Source: Clostridiales bacterium UBA6386
GTDB lineage: Bacteria > Bacillota > Clostridia > Oscillospirales > Oscillospiraceae
Assembly (NCBI GenBank): GCA_002437585.1
Contig: DJQM01000066.1
Coordinates: 1-61,760, forward strand
Direction of reading: 5' to 3'
DNA length: 61,760 bases
Both the position numbers and the translations under genes were made by a program. Under the pieces are notes generated by a model. The model did no database searches. It saw only the letters and a list, made by a program, of their open reading frames with translations, and had not been told where the DNA came from. Positions 60,855 to 61,760 of the stretch are shown here, in pieces (the first letter of the stretch is position 1; each line of letters opens with the position of its first letter).

Positions 60855-61406
60855 TCAACCGGCTACGGTCAGCCGTTCAATATCAATTCCTCTTGCCCAG
60901 GCATCGCAGTAGATTCTGGTGCATTTGCGGTACTGGGCGAACTTCCGCCTGGCCCCGGCCTCATCGGTGTAGACCTTCCAGCAGCCGACGCATTTGCAGG
61001 TACAGGGCTTGTTTTCGATGAAACCGCACACATCTCCGGGAGGATAGCCCAGGAACAGGCCGATCTCATGGGGAAATTCCTCCCGGGCACGGAGCTTTCT
61101 GGCAAGGCGCACCAGGCACTGCTCGCTTTTGGTGCAGTCATAGCCCAGGGGATCCAGGATCCGCACTGCTTCCGCATGACGCAGGTCTGCCGACAGCTGC
61201 CGGGGGCGGTAGAGATAAATCAGAGCCTTGTTTTCCGAAAACCGGAGGGGAAGCACCCGAAGTCCCTTCCGGCAGAGCAGCCGGTTCAGCCGGCACAGAC
61301 TGGACACCAGCTCCGCCCGGTCAGAGCAGGGGCAGGTGAACAGATTCGCGGTTTTGATCCCGGCCAGAGTGGGGGCGCAGTTGCGGATCAGGTAATCCTC
61401 GGACAT
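60855..61406 (-). CDS. DUF3793 family protein
   Basis: This 183-residue cytoplasmic protein matches DUF3793. It has NCAPTLAGIKTANLFTC near the start, LIYLYRPRQLSADL in the middle, EIGLFLGYPPGDVCGFIENK, and the Cys motif CTCKCVGCWKVY, which could bind metal or a cofactor. The family is widespread in anaerobic Bacillota next to flavodoxin and ferrous-iron uptake genes, but its activity is unknown. GGAG upstream lies inside the preceding small gene, with a one-base gap to that gene's stop. Confidence 0.85.
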   Translation of the reverse strand: MSEDYLIRNCAPTLAGIKTANLFTCPCSDRAELVSSLCRLNRLLCRKGLRVLPLRFSENKALIYLYRPRQLSADLRHAEAVRILDPLGYDCTKSEQCLVRLARKLRAREEFPHEIGLFLGYPPGDVCGFIENKPCTCKCVGCWKVYTDEAGARRKFAQYRKCTRIYCDAWARGIDIERLTVAG

Positions 61407-61407
61407 T

Positions 61408-61533
61408 TCAGCCGCTCCTTTCCGGCTGCCTTGCCAGCCGTCTGAAATATTTTTTCAGCTTGAAGAGAACGATAAGCAGTATGACCAGTCCGGCCAGGGA
61501 CGTGCCGGTGGAAAGAATGTCGGAGACGGTCAT
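61408..61533 (-). CDS. Small membrane protein, 41 residues
   Basis: A short gene starting ATG at 61533 with AGGAG upstream. The protein has one hydrophobic helix (SLAGLVILLIVLFKL, about 12-26) and a basic tail (KKYFRRLARQPERSG). It is the first gene of the operator-controlled DUF3793/flavodoxin operon, and its end carries the binding site of the next gene, so translation is coupled. It resembles the tiny accessory membrane proteins that accompany Feo systems; its role is unknown. Confidence 0.65.
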   Translation of the reverse strand: MTVSDILSTGTSLAGLVILLIVLFKLKKYFRRLARQPERSG

Positions 61534-61551
61534 AACGTGCTCCTTTCTGGG

Positions 61552-61600
61552 GTTAGCAATAGCTAACTGATAGGGTTGCAGCTGGTTAGCGTCTGCTAAC
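61552..61600. promoter_or_regulatory. Metal-regulator operators, copies 2 and 3
   Basis: GTTAGC-N4-GCTAAC occurs at 61552-61567 and at 61585-61600, 33 bp apart (about three helical turns), between the promoter and the first gene of the flavodoxin operon. Together with the copies at 59628 and 59739 this makes four dyads in 2 kb. Confidence 0.75.
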
Positions 61601-61607
61601 CGTCGTT

Positions 61608-61636
61608 ATCATACACGAAGATTGCCCATCTGTCAA
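61608..61636 (-). promoter_or_regulatory. Consensus promoter of the flavodoxin operon
   Basis: On the minus strand: TTGACA (61636-61631), 17 bp, TATGAT (61613-61608). The first operator starts eight bases downstream of the -10. Confidence 0.85.
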
Positions 61637-61713
61637 GTAGGTAATTGAGAAAGTTTTTTGGGGAGTCTGTGCTGTAAATAGATATGACCCAATGAAAGAG
61701 GAAAAAAATCGAT

Positions 61714-61760
61714 GTGGCATATGACAGGTTGCAGGATGGACGCATCGTCAGATGTGTCCG
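61714..61760 (+). other. Possible start of a truncated gene at the window end
   Basis: A frame opening with GTG at 61714 reads AYDRLQDGRIVRCV to the end of the window. An alternative ATG frame at 61712 is also open. AGAGG lies about 13 bases upstream, which is further than usual. Too short to identify. Confidence 0.25.

Overview
The window looks like chromosomal DNA of a GC-rich gut Bacillota (class Clostridia, probably Oscillospiraceae or a relative). The reasons are the roughly 60% GC coding, GGAGG-type ribosome binding sites, sigma-A promoters with 17-bp spacers, lipoprotein-type binding proteins, a YesMN-type two-component pair and an iron-linked DUF3793/flavodoxin cluster. No rRNA, tRNA, CRISPR array, phage or intact insertion sequence was seen.

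Layout. (1) 0.2-1.6 kb: an FAD-dependent dehydrogenase. (2) 1.8-12.5 kb: a sugar-uptake locus with a YesN/YesM-type regulator and kinase, a sugar-binding lipoprotein that probably acts as sensor, a divergent GntR-LacI repressor, and a galactofuranose-type (YtfQ-R-T-YjfF) ABC importer. (3) 12.6-13.8 kb: an aminotransferase. (4) 13.9-17.2 kb: a more AT-rich stress/regulatory cassette (DUF6282 protein, Hsp20, HdeD, PucR-type regulator) bounded by two exact inverted copies of one terminator hairpin. (5) 17.3-29.7 kb: housekeeping genes (a P-type-ATPase-like pseudoenzyme, rlmB, ftsH, a lipoprotein, trmL, pgk, tpiA, threonylcarbamoyl-AMP synthase, coaE, M18 aminopeptidase). (6) 29.7-40.7 kb: mixed genes (glycosyltransferase-like protein, DUF5662, cation:proton antiporter, alanine/sodium symporter, MATE pump, cytidylate-kinase-like protein, LysR regulator, GH13 glucosidase, NudC, TfoX-N).

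(7) 41.0-59.5 kb is the centre of interest: one 18.5-kb, 11-gene operon behind a single strong promoter. Its core (degenerate GGDEF, DUF2334, processive GT2 synthase, BcsB-like exporter, GH8-like domain) matches the c-di-GMP-responsive Bacillus ydaJKLMN and Listeria pss exopolysaccharide systems. Here it is enlarged with its own UDP-GlcNAc 2-epimerase (a source of UDP-ManNAc), three multispanning GT-C-like proteins (one a tandem duplication), a thioredoxin fused to the GH8-like domain, and an MBOAT/SGNH pair for O-acylation. The inference is a decorated, O-acylated, ManNAc-containing surface polysaccharide.

(8) 59.6-61.6 kb: a metal/iron regulon with four palindromic operators controlling a heavy-metal-binding membrane protein and a small-TM-protein/DUF3793/flavodoxin operon.

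A second notable signal is a family of about 160-180 bp imperfect palindromes at 1588-1752, 25338-25516 and 28117-28279. Each starts at or inside the stop region of the gene before it. They share short conserved internal-loop and apical-hairpin motifs while their stems differ by compensating changes, which suggests a structured RNA or a mobile palindromic element family.
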